DNA from: Telopea speciosissima
Taxonomy: Eukaryota > Streptophyta > Magnoliopsida > Proteales > Proteaceae
Length of the DNA: 64,000 bases
Assembly: GCF_018873765.1 (NCBI RefSeq)
Contig: NC_057922.1
Span: forward strand, 44,226,321-44,290,320
Reading direction: 5' to 3'
In this document: positions 19,926 to 32,277 of the stretch, piece by piece
How the letters are laid out: every line of letters starts with the position of its first letter
Position numbering within the stretch: the stretch's first letter is position 1
Position numbers and translations under genes: made by a program
Notes under the pieces: generated by a model
The model's input: the letters and a program-made list of their open reading frames with translations, nothing else
What the model was told of the DNA's origin: nothing
Database searches by the model: none

Positions 19926-20599
19926 TGTTGGAATTTTTCAAAATATTGATGTGGACTTTTAGTCCCACATCGGCTATGAAAGGAAAGCTCATTGGGTTTA
20001 TATGTGTTAGTAGTAAGTAGTTATTATTATCACATGTAATGCTAGAAGAGATTGTATGGTGCAAGTTATAGCGAGGACGGTACCGCCCGAGCGAATGCGC
20101 GCGCTGTGTGAGGCGCAATGTGGCGCTTTGATGGCGCACTAGGATCGACGGTGTCTGATCAAAGGGTGCTTAAGATCGATCCGACCGTTGGATCGGTGGC
20201 AAATCAAAGAGGGAGTGCAACCCTTGGTTTAACATTGACCCCAAGAGTTGCAGCCCACACGAACAGCCAAGGGAGCCCGCCCAATAGTCATGACCTGTCG
20301 AGTCAAGTCATATGAGCGATGGGTGTGACCCATCCGAACAGGCCTTGTGGGCCTATAAATGGGCCACGAATTCTCTCAATCCCGTATGATCAAAAATATC
20401 TCGATAGCTTCACAAGTGTTCGTCCCCGCAACCGAATAAATCCGCCTGATTTATCTTGGGAGGCGGGTTTGCCGCAACCCTTTGCGGGATTAGGAGGGTG
20501 CAAATACCGTCTTAAGGACGAACGATTTCGCTCGACTCAGCCCTTCTTCTGTCCTCTCCTTTTTGTTCGATTTCTAACAATCTTAAGACAGTATTTGTT

Positions 20600-21420
20600 C
20601 AATGGAGGAGATTGCAATCATGAAGATACGGAAGCGAGATAAGCAAACTTGAGAAGTTTGATGGGTCATTTTTCAAACGTTGGAAAGGGAAGATGTATGT
20701 CTTCCTCATCGCTTTGAAACTTGCTCATGTCCGAACGAAGAGCAGCCGGAGAGCACCGACACCGACACACCACTGCAGAAGCTTCAAGTGGAGAGACACG
20801 GTGCAGTAAACAAGATGCTGAGAGGTGGGAGCAAGACGACTTCATGTGCAAGGGCTACATCCTCAATGGGTTATCAAACACACTTTATGATGTGTATGAG
20901 CCCAAATTTGACAAAACGTCGAGAGAACTATGGGAGGATCTCGACAAAAAGTACAAAATTGAGGATGCGCAACAAGAAGTTTCTTATAAGTAAGTTGTTT
21001 GATTAAGGATGGTAGGAGATAAGTCTATTATTTCACAAACCTATGAGTTGCAAGGTCTCATGAATCAAATCATCTCCGAGGGCCATTCTCTTGACGAATC
21101 TTTCCAAGTGTCATCTATTATTTCAAAGTTACCTTTGCTTGGAAAGATTGTCGGAAAGAGTTGAAACAGAAGAAGGATGCAATGACTATGCAAGAGTTGA
21201 TTCAAGTATATCCAAGTTGAAGAGAATTCTCGCAAACTGGATAAACTTGAATTGAAGGAAAAATCTCCAAAGGCTCATGTCATAGAAAATGCATCTTCTA
21301 AGGGCAAGAAGAGAAAGTATGATGGGAAAGGCATTGCTTTCGAGAAGAAAAGGGTACATTTATTAACCCCAAAGCGGTTTGCTTGGAAATGCGGAAAAGC
21401 CGATCATTTCAAGAAATAGT
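20600..21420 (+). pseudogene. Copia B gag
   Basis: The broken frame reads LEKFDGSFFKRWKGKMYVFL, then ERWEQDDFMCKGYILNGLSN, LYDVYEPKFDKTSRELW and LDKKYKIEDAQ. This is the capsid type in which L-x-K-F-D-G-x-N-F-x-R-W-K opens the domain. Near 21,385 a zinc knuckle remnant reads KCGKADHFKK, then a stop, then CRV. It is interrupted by several frameshifts. Confidence 0.8.
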
Positions 21421-22109
21421 GCAGAGTTTATATCAAGGAGAAGCAACAAAAGGACCAAGCCAACATGGTGACAATGATGACTGGCTGCTATGATATCCGA
21501 GGTATATGCAAAGGTGATGATGAGGAATGGTGGATCGATTCGGTGCAACCAAACATGTTGCCAAGAACAAAAATTTGTTCAAAGTTTATGAACCTATAGC
21601 AGATGGACAAGATCTCTTTATGGGAAATTCTTCATGCTAAGGTCATAGGTAAAGGCACAAGTGGTTCCGAATCTCACATCCTGGAAAAAGCTTACTTTGA
21701 ATGATGTACTTCATGTTCCCGATATTAGGAAGAACTTAATGTCCGTAAGCTTGCTTGACAAACATGGATTTAAAATCCTGTTTGAGTCGGGAACATCATA
21801 GTGTCCAAAGGGGGAGTTTATGTTGGGAAAGGATATGCATCGAACGGGATGTATAAATTTAATATGATTAATGAAAACTCATCTTCGCTTACATTGTTTC
21901 TACTTTTGATACATGGCATTCTAGACTTGGGCATGTTAATTATAAGTGCATGAGAAATATGGTTAAATTAGATTTATTACCAAAATGCACATCTTCTAGT
22001 CATGACAAATGTTCTCAGTATGCATCAAGTCTAAAATTGCTAGGAAATCTTTTAAGAAAGTAGAAAGGAATACACAACTCTTAGAATTAGTACATTCTCG
22101 ATTTGTGTG

Positions 22110-22753
22110 AGTTAGAAGGTATTCTAACTAGAGGTGGTAAAAGATATTTCATCACATTTATAGATGACTGCTCAAAATACACATATGTATATCTTAAGGA
22201 CTAAAGATGAGGCTTTGGAGAAATTCAAAATCTACAAAGCCGAAGTGGAAAAACAATTGGATCGTAAGATTAAAATCTTACGAATCGATAGGGGAAGGGA
22301 ATACTTTTCCACCGATGATTTTTGTGAAGTTTATGGAATTATCCATCAAACAACGGCACCCTATAGTCCTCAAATGTAATGGAGTAGCGAAAGGAAAAAT
22401 AGGACTCTAATGAAATGGTGAATACACTTTTACTTACTTCGACTTACCAAAGAATTTATGGGGAAGCATTAATGATCGCTTGTCATATACTTAACCGTAT
22501 ACCCCATAAAAAGACTAATATCACTCCCTATGAATATTGGATGAAGAGAAAACCTTCTTTTGGATATTTCAAAATATGGGGATGTAGAGCATTGGTAAGA
22601 TTAATCGATCCTAAAAGACCTAAATTAGGTGAAAAGGCGATTGAATGTATTTTCATTGGCTATGCCCAACATAGCAAGGCCTATAGATTTCTAACGATGG
22701 AATCTACAGAGACCGTTAGCCAAAATACAATTTTGGAATCTAGAGATGCTTGA
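22110..22753 (+). pseudogene. Copia B integrase
   Basis: FITFIDDCSKYTYVYL-type sequence, KAEVEKQLDRKIKILRIDRG, EYFSTDDFCEVYGI and HQTTAPYSPQ (followed by a stop where N-G is usual) form the catalytic core. The later frame ILNRIPHKKTNITPYEYWMK and FGYFKIWGCRALVRLIDPKR is the integrase C-terminal block. Frames change at about 22,375 and 22,410. Confidence 0.85.
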
Positions 22754-23043
22754 ATTCTTTGAGGATTCATTCTCTAGGAAACGGAAGAATGAAAATACAA
22801 ACAAGGAGGATTAAGATATTGTTCAATCAAATTCGAGAATAATGAGAGTGTTGAACTTAGAAGAAGTAAAAGAGTTAGAGTGAAAAATCCTTTGGTCCGA
22901 TTTCTATCAATTCTTGGTAAAAGGAAACAGAAATGAAGTTACATATTCTTGTGTGTATAATGTTGAACATGATCCATTGACTTTTCGAGAAGCCATGAAT
23001 TCTCAAGATTCTCGCTTTTTGGCAAGAAGCTATAAATGATGAA

Positions 23044-23580
23044 ATGGATTCTCTCATGGGTAATAAAACATGGGTTTTAATGCATTTACCTCCTGAATTT
23101 AAATCTATTGGTTGTAAGTGGATTTTTAAGCAAAAGCTTAAAGTTGATGGAACCGTTGATAAGTTTAAAGCTAGGCTTGTAGCAAAGGGCTTTAAGCAAA
23201 AAGAAGGCATTGATTATTTCGATACATATGCTCCGTTGCTAGAATTAGTACAGCTTAGATTGTTAATTGCTTTAGCATCGATTAATAAACTTGTTATACA
23301 CCAAATGGATGTTAAAACCGCTTTTCTAAATGGAGATTTAGAAGAAGAAGTTTACATGGAACAACCTCAAGGGTTTGTTTTGAAAGGCCAGGAAAGTAAG
23401 GTTTGTAAACTAGTCAAATCTTTATATGGTCTAAAACAAGCTCCTAAGCAATGGCATGATAAATTTGACCAAAAGGTTGTAGCAAATGGATTTAGAATAA
23501 ATGAATCGATAAATGTGTTTATTCTAAATTCAAGAATGGACATGGTGTTATAATATGTTTATATGTTGATGATATGTTAA
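23044..23580 (+). pseudogene. Copia B reverse transcriptase
   Basis: A 169-codon frame with [66 protein letters not shown] and KSLYGLKQAPKQWHDKF. After a shift near 23,545 the plus strand reads ICLYVDDMLIFGTN, retaining the YVDD box. It is the best-preserved part of the element. Confidence 0.9.
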
Positions 23581-23583
23581 TCT

Positions 23584-24480
23584 TTGGTACTAATACAAGC
23601 ACTCGTTTTGGAGACAAAGGCTTTCCTATCTTCGTGTTTTGATATGAAAGATATGGGTGAAGCAAATATAATTTTGGGAATCAAAATTGTTAGATCCTCT
23701 CGATTGTATTTCTTTAACACAGCCTCATTACATAAAAAAATATTAAAGAAATTCAATCATGAGGATCGTGAAACCATTGCTACCCCATATGATCATTCTA
23801 TTAGATTAATTTCTAATGAAGGAAATTATATATCTCAATTGGAATACGCTAGTATCATTGGCAACTTAATGTATGCCATGCGGCACTCGTCCCGATATAG
23901 CTTTTGCAGCTTGGTGTTTTGAGTAGGTTTACTCATAACCCTGGACAAATTCATTGGAATGCGTTTCTAGAGTACTTAAGTACTTAAAGGGCACAATGAA
24001 TTATGCATTAAGTTATAAGGATTTTCCCGCGATACTAGAAGGATACATGATGCTAATTGGATCACGGGATCCGATGAATCAAAGTCCACAAGTGGTTGGA
24101 TATTTACCTTAGGTGGAGGATCAATTTCTTGGGGATCCAAGAAACAGATCGTAGTTTCACACTCCACTATGGAGTCCGAATTTATCGCTTTAGCAATGGC
24201 AAAGGAAGCGTAATGGCTTAGGGACCTCTTAACAGAGATTCCTCTCGTGGCCTAAGCCAATACCGCTATATCAATATCTTGTGATAATGAAGCAACATTA
24301 TCAAGGGCTTATAATAAAGTCTACAATGGAAAGTCAAGGCATATCGTTTAAGACATAGCTATGTAAGAGAACAACTCATCAAAGGAGTTGTGACTATTAG
24401 TTATGTAAAGTCAAAGGAAAATTTGGCTGATCCCTTTACAAAAGGCCTGGGTAGGGATGTGGTATGGAAGACTTCCAGGA
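23584..24480 (+). pseudogene. Copia B RT C-terminus and RNase H
   Basis: FDMKDMGEANIILGIKIVRS and YASIIGNLMYAM belong to the RT/RNase H connection. Further on, broken frames give TSGWIFTLGGGSISW, S-T-M-E-S-E-F-I-A-L and K-E-N-L-A-D-P-F-T-K-G near 24,420-24,450, the C-terminal signature of copia RNase H. Between 24,480 and the 3' LTR lies about 590 bp of non-coding sequence. Confidence 0.8.
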
Positions 24481-25067
24481 GATGGGTTTAAAGCTTTTAA
24501 ATGAGAGGTAACCTGCAAGTGGAAACCAACTAGACACTAGACCAACATCTAGTCAACTAGTTCAATGGAAAAACACTTGTAGTAATAACCGGTTATGCAC
24601 TCAACTAGTAGAGATAAGATCTCTTGACATCTCAAGGTAGTGCATGTTTGTATGGAGAAACCGACAGAGGGTAGGATTAGTCCTTCAATGAGTCTATGCC
24701 TTATAGGAAATGCAAGTCATACAATTGCATTTTATTAGATTCACCTATATAAGTGCAGAAGTGGGGCCGTCATGCGAGATTCAAAGCTTGTCTCTAAGGC
24801 ACTTATGAAAACCTAAGATGAAAGCACAAGGCCATAAATGTGCGGGTGTTATTGAAACTATGTTCAAGTAAGTCATACGTCTAGTATATTAGATTTGTCG
24901 CTATAAAATTCTAAGTTCAAGGCTACGGCTACTTCATTTTTGACAAGTACTAATGTATTTTGACAACATAAAGGTTCAAGTCGAAAGACACCTTTATGTA
25001 AGTATGATTTAGAAGTACAGAGAGTTTATCGATCGAGGCTCAATTATTTTAAAAAATTGGGGGAAAT

Positions 25068-25791
25068 TGTTGGAATTTTTCAAAATATTGATGTGGACTT
25101 TTAGTCCCACATCGGCTATGAAAGGAAAGCTCATTGGGTTTATATGTGTTAGTAGTAAGTAGTTATTATTATCACATGTAATGCTAGAAGAGATTGTACG
25201 GTGCACTTGCGGCGAGGATGATACCCGTCCGAGAGCGTATGCGTGCGCGCATCAGGGAGCGCGTGCATGAGGCGCAATGTGGCGCTTTGATGGTGCACTT
25301 TGCACTTCGCACGTGCGATCGCCGCAAAGATGTCGCCTTAATCTTTTCGGGATCGACGGTGCCGATCAAAGGGTGCTTAAGATCGATCCGACCGTTGGAT
25401 CGGTGGCAAATCAAAGAGGGAGTGCAACCCTTGGTTTAACATTGACCCCAAGAGTTGCAGCCCACACGAATACCAAGGAGCCCAGCCCAATAGTCATGAC
25501 CACAAAGTCAAGTCATATGAGCCAATGGGTGTGACCCATCCGAACAGCCTTGTGGGCCTATAAATGGGCCACGAATTCTCTCAAACCCGAGATGATCAAA
25601 AATATCTCTCGATAGCTTCACAGTTGTTATCGTCCCCGCAACCAAGAAAAATCGCCCGATTTATCTTGGGAGGCAGTGTTTGCCGCAACCCTTGCAGGAT
25701 TAAGAGGGTGCAAATACGCCTTAAGGACGAACGATTTCGCTCGACTCGTGCCTTCTTTCTCGTCCTCTCCTTTTTGTTCAGATTTCTAACA
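25068..25791 (+). repeat. Copia B 3' LTR
   Basis: 724 bp. It contains a GC-rich block at 25,206-25,350 with CGATCGCCGC-like self-complementary stretches that is shortened in the 5' LTR (19,926-20,579). Confidence 0.9.
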
Positions 25792-27403
25792 AAGATCTTT
25801 TGGGATTATTAATAGTTCCTTTTGACTGCTTATATGAATGAATACAAGAAAATATATTGTTGGGATTGCTTGTTACTTTGTTAAAGCGAAAATTTTCCCA
25901 TTTAATTATCTTTGGGAAGAACCCAACAGTGGCATACTATTATCATGACACACGTGGCAACACAGCCATATATGTAGAATGGTTTATGGCCTAATAGTTT
26001 TTAACTTTCTTTACTGACCTGTTTAAGTAAAGGATCCCTCCCTACAAGAAAGGTTAATGTTTCCTTTTTGTTTGAAAAGGTGTCCTTAAATTGAAATTGA
26101 TATGATAATGTGAATAACATGTGCACAAAATTTGAGAATCAAATAGATTGCCATTACTTATATTTAAGGTTGCTACTCCCTTAAAAAAACTACATAAAGG
26201 ACCATTTTCCTATTATCTCAGGGTTTTAGTTCATGGTATCGGTGTTAATATTAGTCAACGTGGATACCGATACAAATTGGATGATTTTTCCCCCAAAGAT
26301 TCCAATTACAATTTTTTTACTATTTTTCCATCAATAATTTGTGAAAACTTATACAGATCGATCAATCCAATACTGATTCCTATATCCATGCGTTGTCCTA
26401 TTGTCAATGTTCCATATCTTCCACTATTTCTTGACTTGGCAAACATGTTGATGCCCTTCTATTGACAACCTGCTACTCCAATCAATTTTTTTGATTCAAC
26501 TATGATATATGGGAAACATGCCAGTGATGCTACTCATCCATGATATTCTGGTCAGCATCTGGAATAGTTAACTTGAGAACTGTTGTTGGTGAAACTTGAT
26601 TTGGTCCAGAAAGTGCGGTTGAGACCTTCAGAGCGGAGCAGCCCACCCCCACCATGGCGTTGCTGCCTTTACCCTCAAAGCTTCCCAGGCCAAAGCCACT
26701 GAGAACTGTCCTGAAGAAGAGAGACCCCACACCCGGCAATCCTTTCTATTAGTTCTCATAAGATCGCCAAGAAAGAGATAGACATCTAACCTTCATATAC
26801 CGAGATTTTACCGGTAAGAGACGGAAGAAGGATAGCCAAAAAACCAACACTTTCCAGACCAAAACCAGAGATCGCGAGCTTCGTCCCCGATTCCAACTTT
26901 TTTTTTTTGTTTTTTCAATATTTGACAATTCCCTCCGGTATCTCCGATAAAGGGTTTTTTTTTTTTTTTTTTTTCAAAATTTTACTCTACTAACCGATTG
27001 AGAAAACTACAATTAGCCAGTTTACCTGTTATTTGTATGAACGGTTAAGATCGTCCGGATAAATCTCAATGGTTGAGATTTAACCGGTGTGTTTAGTGTT
27101 GCACTTAACCCACTTTATCAGTCGTGCTGCGACTTTTTATCCTTTTTTTATATCTGATAAAAACAAATCTACATCAACTACTTTCCATTTTTGGAAAGAA
27201 TACACAATCCCCAAGTGCATTAGTACTATGTCATAAAAGAATAAAATAAAAGCAAGTTTCCAAAAATTTATTTTAAAATAAAATGGGAAAAATAGGAGGG
27301 CAGGGGCACGCAACTTTCTCTACCTATTTTTTTTTAATTGTTTTCTCTCACTCTCATTTTTGAGTTTCGTGATAAAAAAAATACTCATCGTATATTAATC
27401 AGA

Positions 27404-27437
27404 ATAATCAGCGACAATGAATAATCAGCGACAATGA
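27404..27437. repeat. 17-bp tandem duplication
   Basis: ATAATCAGCGACAATGA occurs twice in direct tandem without mismatches. Confidence 0.9.
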
Positions 27438-27740
27438 CCACATACCACAACATGCCCTTTGGACTTTGACTTTCATGGTTCCTAATCTCGGATCAATATC
27501 GGCCAATTTTTGGTGTACAGATAAGAGTAAAAGGTAAAAATATAGTTTTTTAAAGAAAAAAAAACAAGGGTAAATGTGTCATATTTGGCTCGATTCTGGA
27601 TCGAATCCCCATACCAAGATTACAAACCATGTTGACGCCAAGGTTTAAAATCTAGGTAACGGTCTCTATATCGGTCATGCCTGATACCTTTCCGCATCGG
27701 TATAAATCGGTTCGGATCGGTCAAAAACACTCAAAAATAT

Positions 27741-27790
27741 TGGGTGAACCATAAGATGGTGGGTGAACCATAAGATGATGGGTGAACCAT
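27741..27790. repeat. 19-bp minisatellite, 2.6 copies
   Basis: TGGGTGAACCATAAGATGG, then the same with a final A, then a 12-bp partial copy. Confidence 0.9.
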
Positions 27791-28535
27791 CCTCTATGGT
27801 TGGAATACAGCGTAGAAGGTCGAAACTAAGGGTATTAATCGGTTCGGTTCGATGCAAGCTTTTTAAGGTAAAACCAAAACCGTTTATAGTTGGTTTCAGT
27901 TTTATAAACTTTTTTTTTTTTTTAATGTTTTTAACTTTTTTTGTTCAAAGGGCTACTTTCCATTACGGTTTTAGAAGGAACATATATGTTGGTGGTGGAG
28001 AGTGACAGCCAAGAGATAATCTCTTATCTGCATGATTTCATGAAGATTTTGGCCCTTTCAATTAGACCGATTGTCAGTGATATTAAACAGTTGTTTACTT
28101 ATTTTGACTAGGTTTCATTTTAGTATATAACAATGGAAGCTAATGTTGTCGTTGATTCCCTTGTCAGAAGGGCTCTATCTCTTACGAATAAGATAGTTTG
28201 ACCCAATTTCAATCCATGTATTTCTGTTGATTCAGTCTCAGATACTAGTGGTGTAATCCATGTTCTTCAATAGTATTTTTGTTTACCAAAATTTTTTAAA
28301 TAATTATTTATTTTTCCATAAAGGTAACCAAAATCTCACCAATAACAAAGAGGTCGAATTTTGAAGTGCCACATCAGTAGACAAAATAATTAATGATGTC
28401 CTCTCAGCTTTTGTAAGTATAAATGGGGACTAAAGGGTTTTGCACGTTCGGTCGAAACAATTGGATAGGGTTTAACATGACTCCCTAAAAACAGCCATAT
28501 AAAAAGTAAGTGTGTTGTGCAACGCAACGCATACA

Positions 28536-28550
28536 TGGAAAGCCTTGTCT
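28536..28550 (+). repeat. Target-site duplication of LINE 2, left copy
   Basis: TGGAAAGCCTTGTCT here matches TGGAAAGCCTTCTCT at 37,781-37,795 in 14 of 15 bases. It abuts the poly-T that marks the LINE tail. Confidence 0.8.
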
Positions 28551-28597
28551 TTTTTTTTTCTTTTTTTTTTTTTATGAGAAAAGAAAATTTTATAAGG

Positions 28598-29236
28598 TTA
28601 CGAAGGCAAATGTACACAAGAATCAAAAAAACAGCAAGTAGTAGTACTATTAGTTAGCCTAACATAATACTGCAGCCAATTACGAAGTGAGGATTGAGAA
28701 AGAGTTTTAAAAGACATTCCTTTAACTCGGTCCACTATCTGCAAAAAAAGGTTCAGGACTTCAAAAGGCCAGGGAGAACGGGATGGAGTTGGAAAAAGTC
28801 TTGGTAACGCTTGATTGGAACACCAAATTTCTTTCCGCTTCAAACCTCTCATAAATGCATGGTCCAAACCATAAAGGATTCCAGTTAACTCCGGTTCCAG
28901 AGTATGTGTGGTTTTAATCTGTCCTGCAGCCAACAAAATGAGTTTGCCATCTAGCAAAATGCAAAAGGCCCAGCCAGAGTAATCTATACCTCCTATGTCT
29001 CTGGGATCAAACCCTGCACATAACAAAACAGGAAAATCTAAAGTAGGTAAAAGCATATTAGGACATGATGAGATAAACGTATCAGCATATAACAGAGAAT
29101 CCAACTTGATTAAAGGAGGGGCTAGATGGAGATCCAGCAACCAATGTTCAATCTTCCGCAACACGACAGAAGGATCAGGCTTAATAGAATTAAAACTACA
29201 ACATAACAAGTTATTATAAAAACAGAGATAAACCAA
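28598..29236 (-). pseudogene. LINE 2 RNase H-like domain
   Basis: This minus frame includes LLCAGFDPRDIGGIDYSGWA, FCILLDGKLILLAAGQ, EPELTGILYGLDHAFMRGL and KEIWCSNQALPRLF. It aligns closely with 1,603-2,031 of LINE 1, with the same E-P-E-L-T-G-I block and the same CSN where RNase H normally has an aspartate. Upstream residues continue into the zinc-binding region in an overlapping frame. Confidence 0.75.
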
Positions 29237-29493
29237 ATGAGGGAAGTCTTATCAAGCCGGCGGCTAAGAAAGCTAGAGATGCAGAAATGTCTGATAGAAG
29301 GGAAAGAAATGAATTCCATCCTCAGACCCAGTGGACCAGGTGCCCAGATATGTTTAATCCAATCACAGGAGAGGAAGATATGCCAGAGGGTCTCATTACA
29401 AGTGCCACAGAAAGCACAAGTGGGATCGACCTGAGTCCATTTCGAAACAAAATCCTTAACCGGAATCCCTACAACTTCCACCATGTGGCACAA
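29122..29493 (-). pseudogene. LINE 2 zinc-binding (zf-RVT) region
   Basis: GIPVKDFVSKWTQVDPTCAF, then CGTCNETLWHIFLSCDWIKH and IWAPG. This is the zf-RVT motif: C-x2-C-x4-L-x-H-x4-C with all four ligands. It lies between RT and RNase H. The corresponding cysteines in LINE 1 are out of frame. Confidence 0.82.
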
Positions 29494-29947
29494 GAAAAAT
29501 CATTTAAAGTTGAACAGGGAAGAAAATGTGCCACTTTTTTTTGTGTTGAAACGCCCATCTTTAGAACGAGAGCACCACCAAGTGTCAGCAGAGTCAGAAC
29601 AGGGGATGCTGTAGATATTATTAACATAAGTAAGAACTGTGCTTATAAGCAACCCCTCATTCCAAGAGGAAGCATTAATAAATAGGCTAACCTTTTCAGG
29701 ATAGGTCCTTTGGGATTCAGCCGGTTTAATAGTAAAGGTTGGAATCGAAGGTATCCAAGGATCGGTCCAGAAATAAGTATCACAGTCATTTCCTATCTTT
29801 CTTAAACAGAAGGATTTGAGGGGCTAGATAATTTTAGTGATATTATTCCATGTCCAAGAGCCCCTCTTTAGCTTAGTACAGGGGTCAAAAAGGGAGGTGT
29901 GGGGAAAATATTTAGCCTTAAGAACTCTAGCCCACACATAGTGATTG

Positions 29948-31792
29948 TCAGTTAATAATCTTCATCCTATACGAAGGAGAAGGGCAAGGCAGTCGAGCAA
30001 GGCGAAATCCTAAACTGCCCAAATAAGTAGGAGAGCATAATTTTTTCCAAGACAGCAGGGAGGTTTTCCTTACATCATTGTTACCACCACACCAAAAAGT
30101 ATAGCTAATAGAATCAATTCTCCTACAAATCAGTTTAGGAAAATAAAAGCAACTCATTTGATAGGTAGGTAAAGAACTTAAAATAGATTTTATAACCACT
30201 CCACGTCCTGCATAGGAGAGACTGTTAGAAATCCAAGTAGAAAGTCTACAATTAATTCTGTTAACCAAGGGCATAAGTTGTTTAACCTTAAATTTTTGGG
30301 GAAAAAGAGAAGTACCAAGATATAAAGAGTCAGGATTCATAGGAGGGATGCCCAGAAGGGAACTAAGTCTAGACTCCCCAAACTCTGAAACATTCTTACT
30401 AAAATACAGGCCACTTCTAGTTAAGTTAAGCTGTTGGCCAGACAAATCAGAAAACAGATCCAAAATTGCCTTAATGGTTAATAAGTCCTCATCAGAAGCT
30501 CTGCAAAAGATAAATATATCATCAGCAAAGAACAGATGGGTAATTTCTGGAGCACCCCTTGCAACTTTGATTCCATGAAAAAGGTCTAGGTCCTTATAGG
30601 CAGAAAGAAGATGGGACAGAACCTCCATACCAGTGATAAACAAGTAAGGACTTAAAGGGCACCCTTGTCTTAGTCCTCTCGTACCCCTAAATAGACCACA
30701 AGGGCTTCCTTCCAGTTTAACAGAGAAAGAAGTAGAAGAGATTAAAAGTGAGATGAGATCACCTGAACGACTGCCAAAACCGAGAAATTTAAAAATTGAG
30801 GTCAAAAAAGACCATTCCATTCGGTCATAGCCCTTAGACATGTCAATCTTAATAGCCACAAAACCCTCCCTTCCTCGCTTATGGTTGAGGAAATGAAAGA
30901 CCTCATGTGCAGTAACAATATTATCAGAAATTTGACGGCCCTGCACAAAAGCACCTTGGAAGGGTGAAACAAAAAGTTGAAGCAGAGGTTTAAGTCTATG
31001 GGCAATGAGTTTTGCAATAATTTTATAGGTAACAGTACACAAACTGATAGGTCTGAAATCACGCATGTGGTTAGCAAAATCAAACTTGGGAATGAGATAG
31101 ATCAAAGTCTGGTTGATAGTCGAAGGTATGGATAGGGAAGAGAAACAATCAGATATGAAGTGTGAGAGAGGATACTTAATATCTTCCCAAAATTTCTGGA
31201 AGAAACAAACCTGAAACCCGTCGATCCCCTGGGCTTTAAGAAGGCTAAGAGAAAAAACCGTATGCTTGATTCCATCCAGAGTAGGAGGAGAGCAAAGAGA
31301 GTCACTGTTACTGGCAAGAATGATAGAAGGGAATAGACATTCAATAAAGCTTGCATCCAAAGGATCAAAAGTTGTAAACAGCTGGCTAAAATGATCAACA
31401 AAGGCTAACGCAATTGAATTTGGTTCAGTTAACCTAGAGCCATCATCCAATAAAATATGATCAATTTTCCTGCGTCTTAGATTGTGCTTCGCCATTTGAT
31501 GGAAAAAACGTGTGTTGCGATCACCAGATATAAGGAAATTTTGTTTGGATTTCTGAAGCCAATAACATTCCTCTGCATATAGGACCCATTTAATTTTAGC
31601 ATAGCAATCCTCAATATCATTCAAAGGAGGGGATGGTAGGTCCTCAAGGGATCCATACAGAGAGATAAGCCGGTCTTTCAGTCCATCAATATGACCAAAC
31701 ACATGTTTATTCCATCCTCGAAGTAAATTAGAGAAGGAAGCAAGTCGGCCGGGAAACGAGTCATGAGAAGTATCTTTCCAAAAGTTGCACAT
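29948..31792 (-). pseudogene. LINE 2 reverse transcriptase, 614-codon frame
   Basis: The longest open frame in the window. It holds the linker (ISGDRNTRFFHQMAKHNLRR), LKAQGIDGFQVCFFQKFWED, LIPKFDFANHMRDFRPISLC, QGAFVQGRQISDN, IDMSKGYDRMEW (usual A replaced by G), RGLRQGCPLSPYLF, HLFFADDIFIFCRA with both aspartates, and the thumb (YLGTSLFPQKFKVKQL, WISNSLSYAGRG). It ends inside the connection region. Its openness suggests younger decay than copia B, although the flanking ORF2 parts are in other frames. Confidence 0.92.
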
Positions 31793-31896
31793 ACCTAGGA
31801 GAAGTCAGGGTGATGGGTCCAAGCAAGCTGAAAGTGGAAAATTTTCCGGAAAGAAGGTTTTGAAGATGAAGTAGTAAGGATAATAGGATTGTGGTC

Positions 31897-32277
31897 CTAG
31901 CATAAAGAGGGTAGTTTTTGTAGAGAAGTCAAAGGCGAAAGATGAAACCAAAACTCAAAGCAGAAAGCTCTATCAAGACATTCTTTAATGATAGTGGGTG
32001 GTTTATGTTGGTTAGACCAAGTAAAATGTGATCCACAAAGTTTTACCTCCTCCAAAGAGAGAAGAGAAATCAGATCAAGAAGCCAATTAGAGGAAGCAGA
32101 GGGGTGGAATAAGGAGCCACCAAATTTCTCAGACTGATCAAGGAGTTCATTAAAATCACCAATAATACAAAAAGGTTCTTGGACAGAAGATAAAACCAAA
32201 AATAGTTCATCCCAAAAACCAAGTCTAAGGGACAAATGTGGTGGGGCATAGATAAAAAAACACCAAATCACACCCAT
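31897..32277 (-). pseudogene. LINE 2 endonuclease, C-terminal half
   Basis: EPFCIIGDFNELLDQSEKFG carries the G-D-F-N-E motif. VKLCGSHFTWSNQHKPPTII and KECLDRAFC give the F-T-W-x-N and L-D-R motifs of L1 apurinic-type endonucleases. The final S-D-H residues are altered, reading FHLSPLTSLQKLPSLC instead of the family's S-D-H-x-P. Confidence 0.85.

Larger units (their letters stand above)
19926..25791 (+). mobile_element. Full-length Ty1/copia retrotransposon (copia B)
   Basis: A 5,866-bp element with LTRs at 19,926-20,579 (654 bp) and 25,068-25,791 (724 bp). Both begin TGTTGGAATTTTTCAAAATA and end GATTTCTAACA. The flanking words GAGAT and AAGAT differ at one base, a likely aged 5-bp duplication. 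The polypurine tract is TTGGGGGAAAT before 25,068. Gag, protease, integrase, RT and RNase H remnants occur in order but with many stops and shifts. The 5' LTR lacks about 70 bp of a GC-rich segment present in the 3' LTR. I see no standard Met primer site after the 5' LTR, unlike the other copia elements here. Confidence 0.92.
25792..28535. other. Intergenic, no supported gene
   Basis: AT-rich DNA with T-runs at 26,898-26,917 and 26,957-26,974 that may be tails of minus-strand retroposed DNA. A 69-codon minus frame (26,530-26,739) is compositionally protein-like (SGFGLGSFEGKGSNAMVGVG) but matches nothing I know. Short tandem repeats at 27,404-27,437 and 27,741-27,790 are listed separately. Confidence 0.4.

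Noticed and set aside
26530..26739. 69-codon minus frame with protein-like composition
   Set aside because: No recognisable motif, no splice context and no partner exons. Kept only as a remark on the region.
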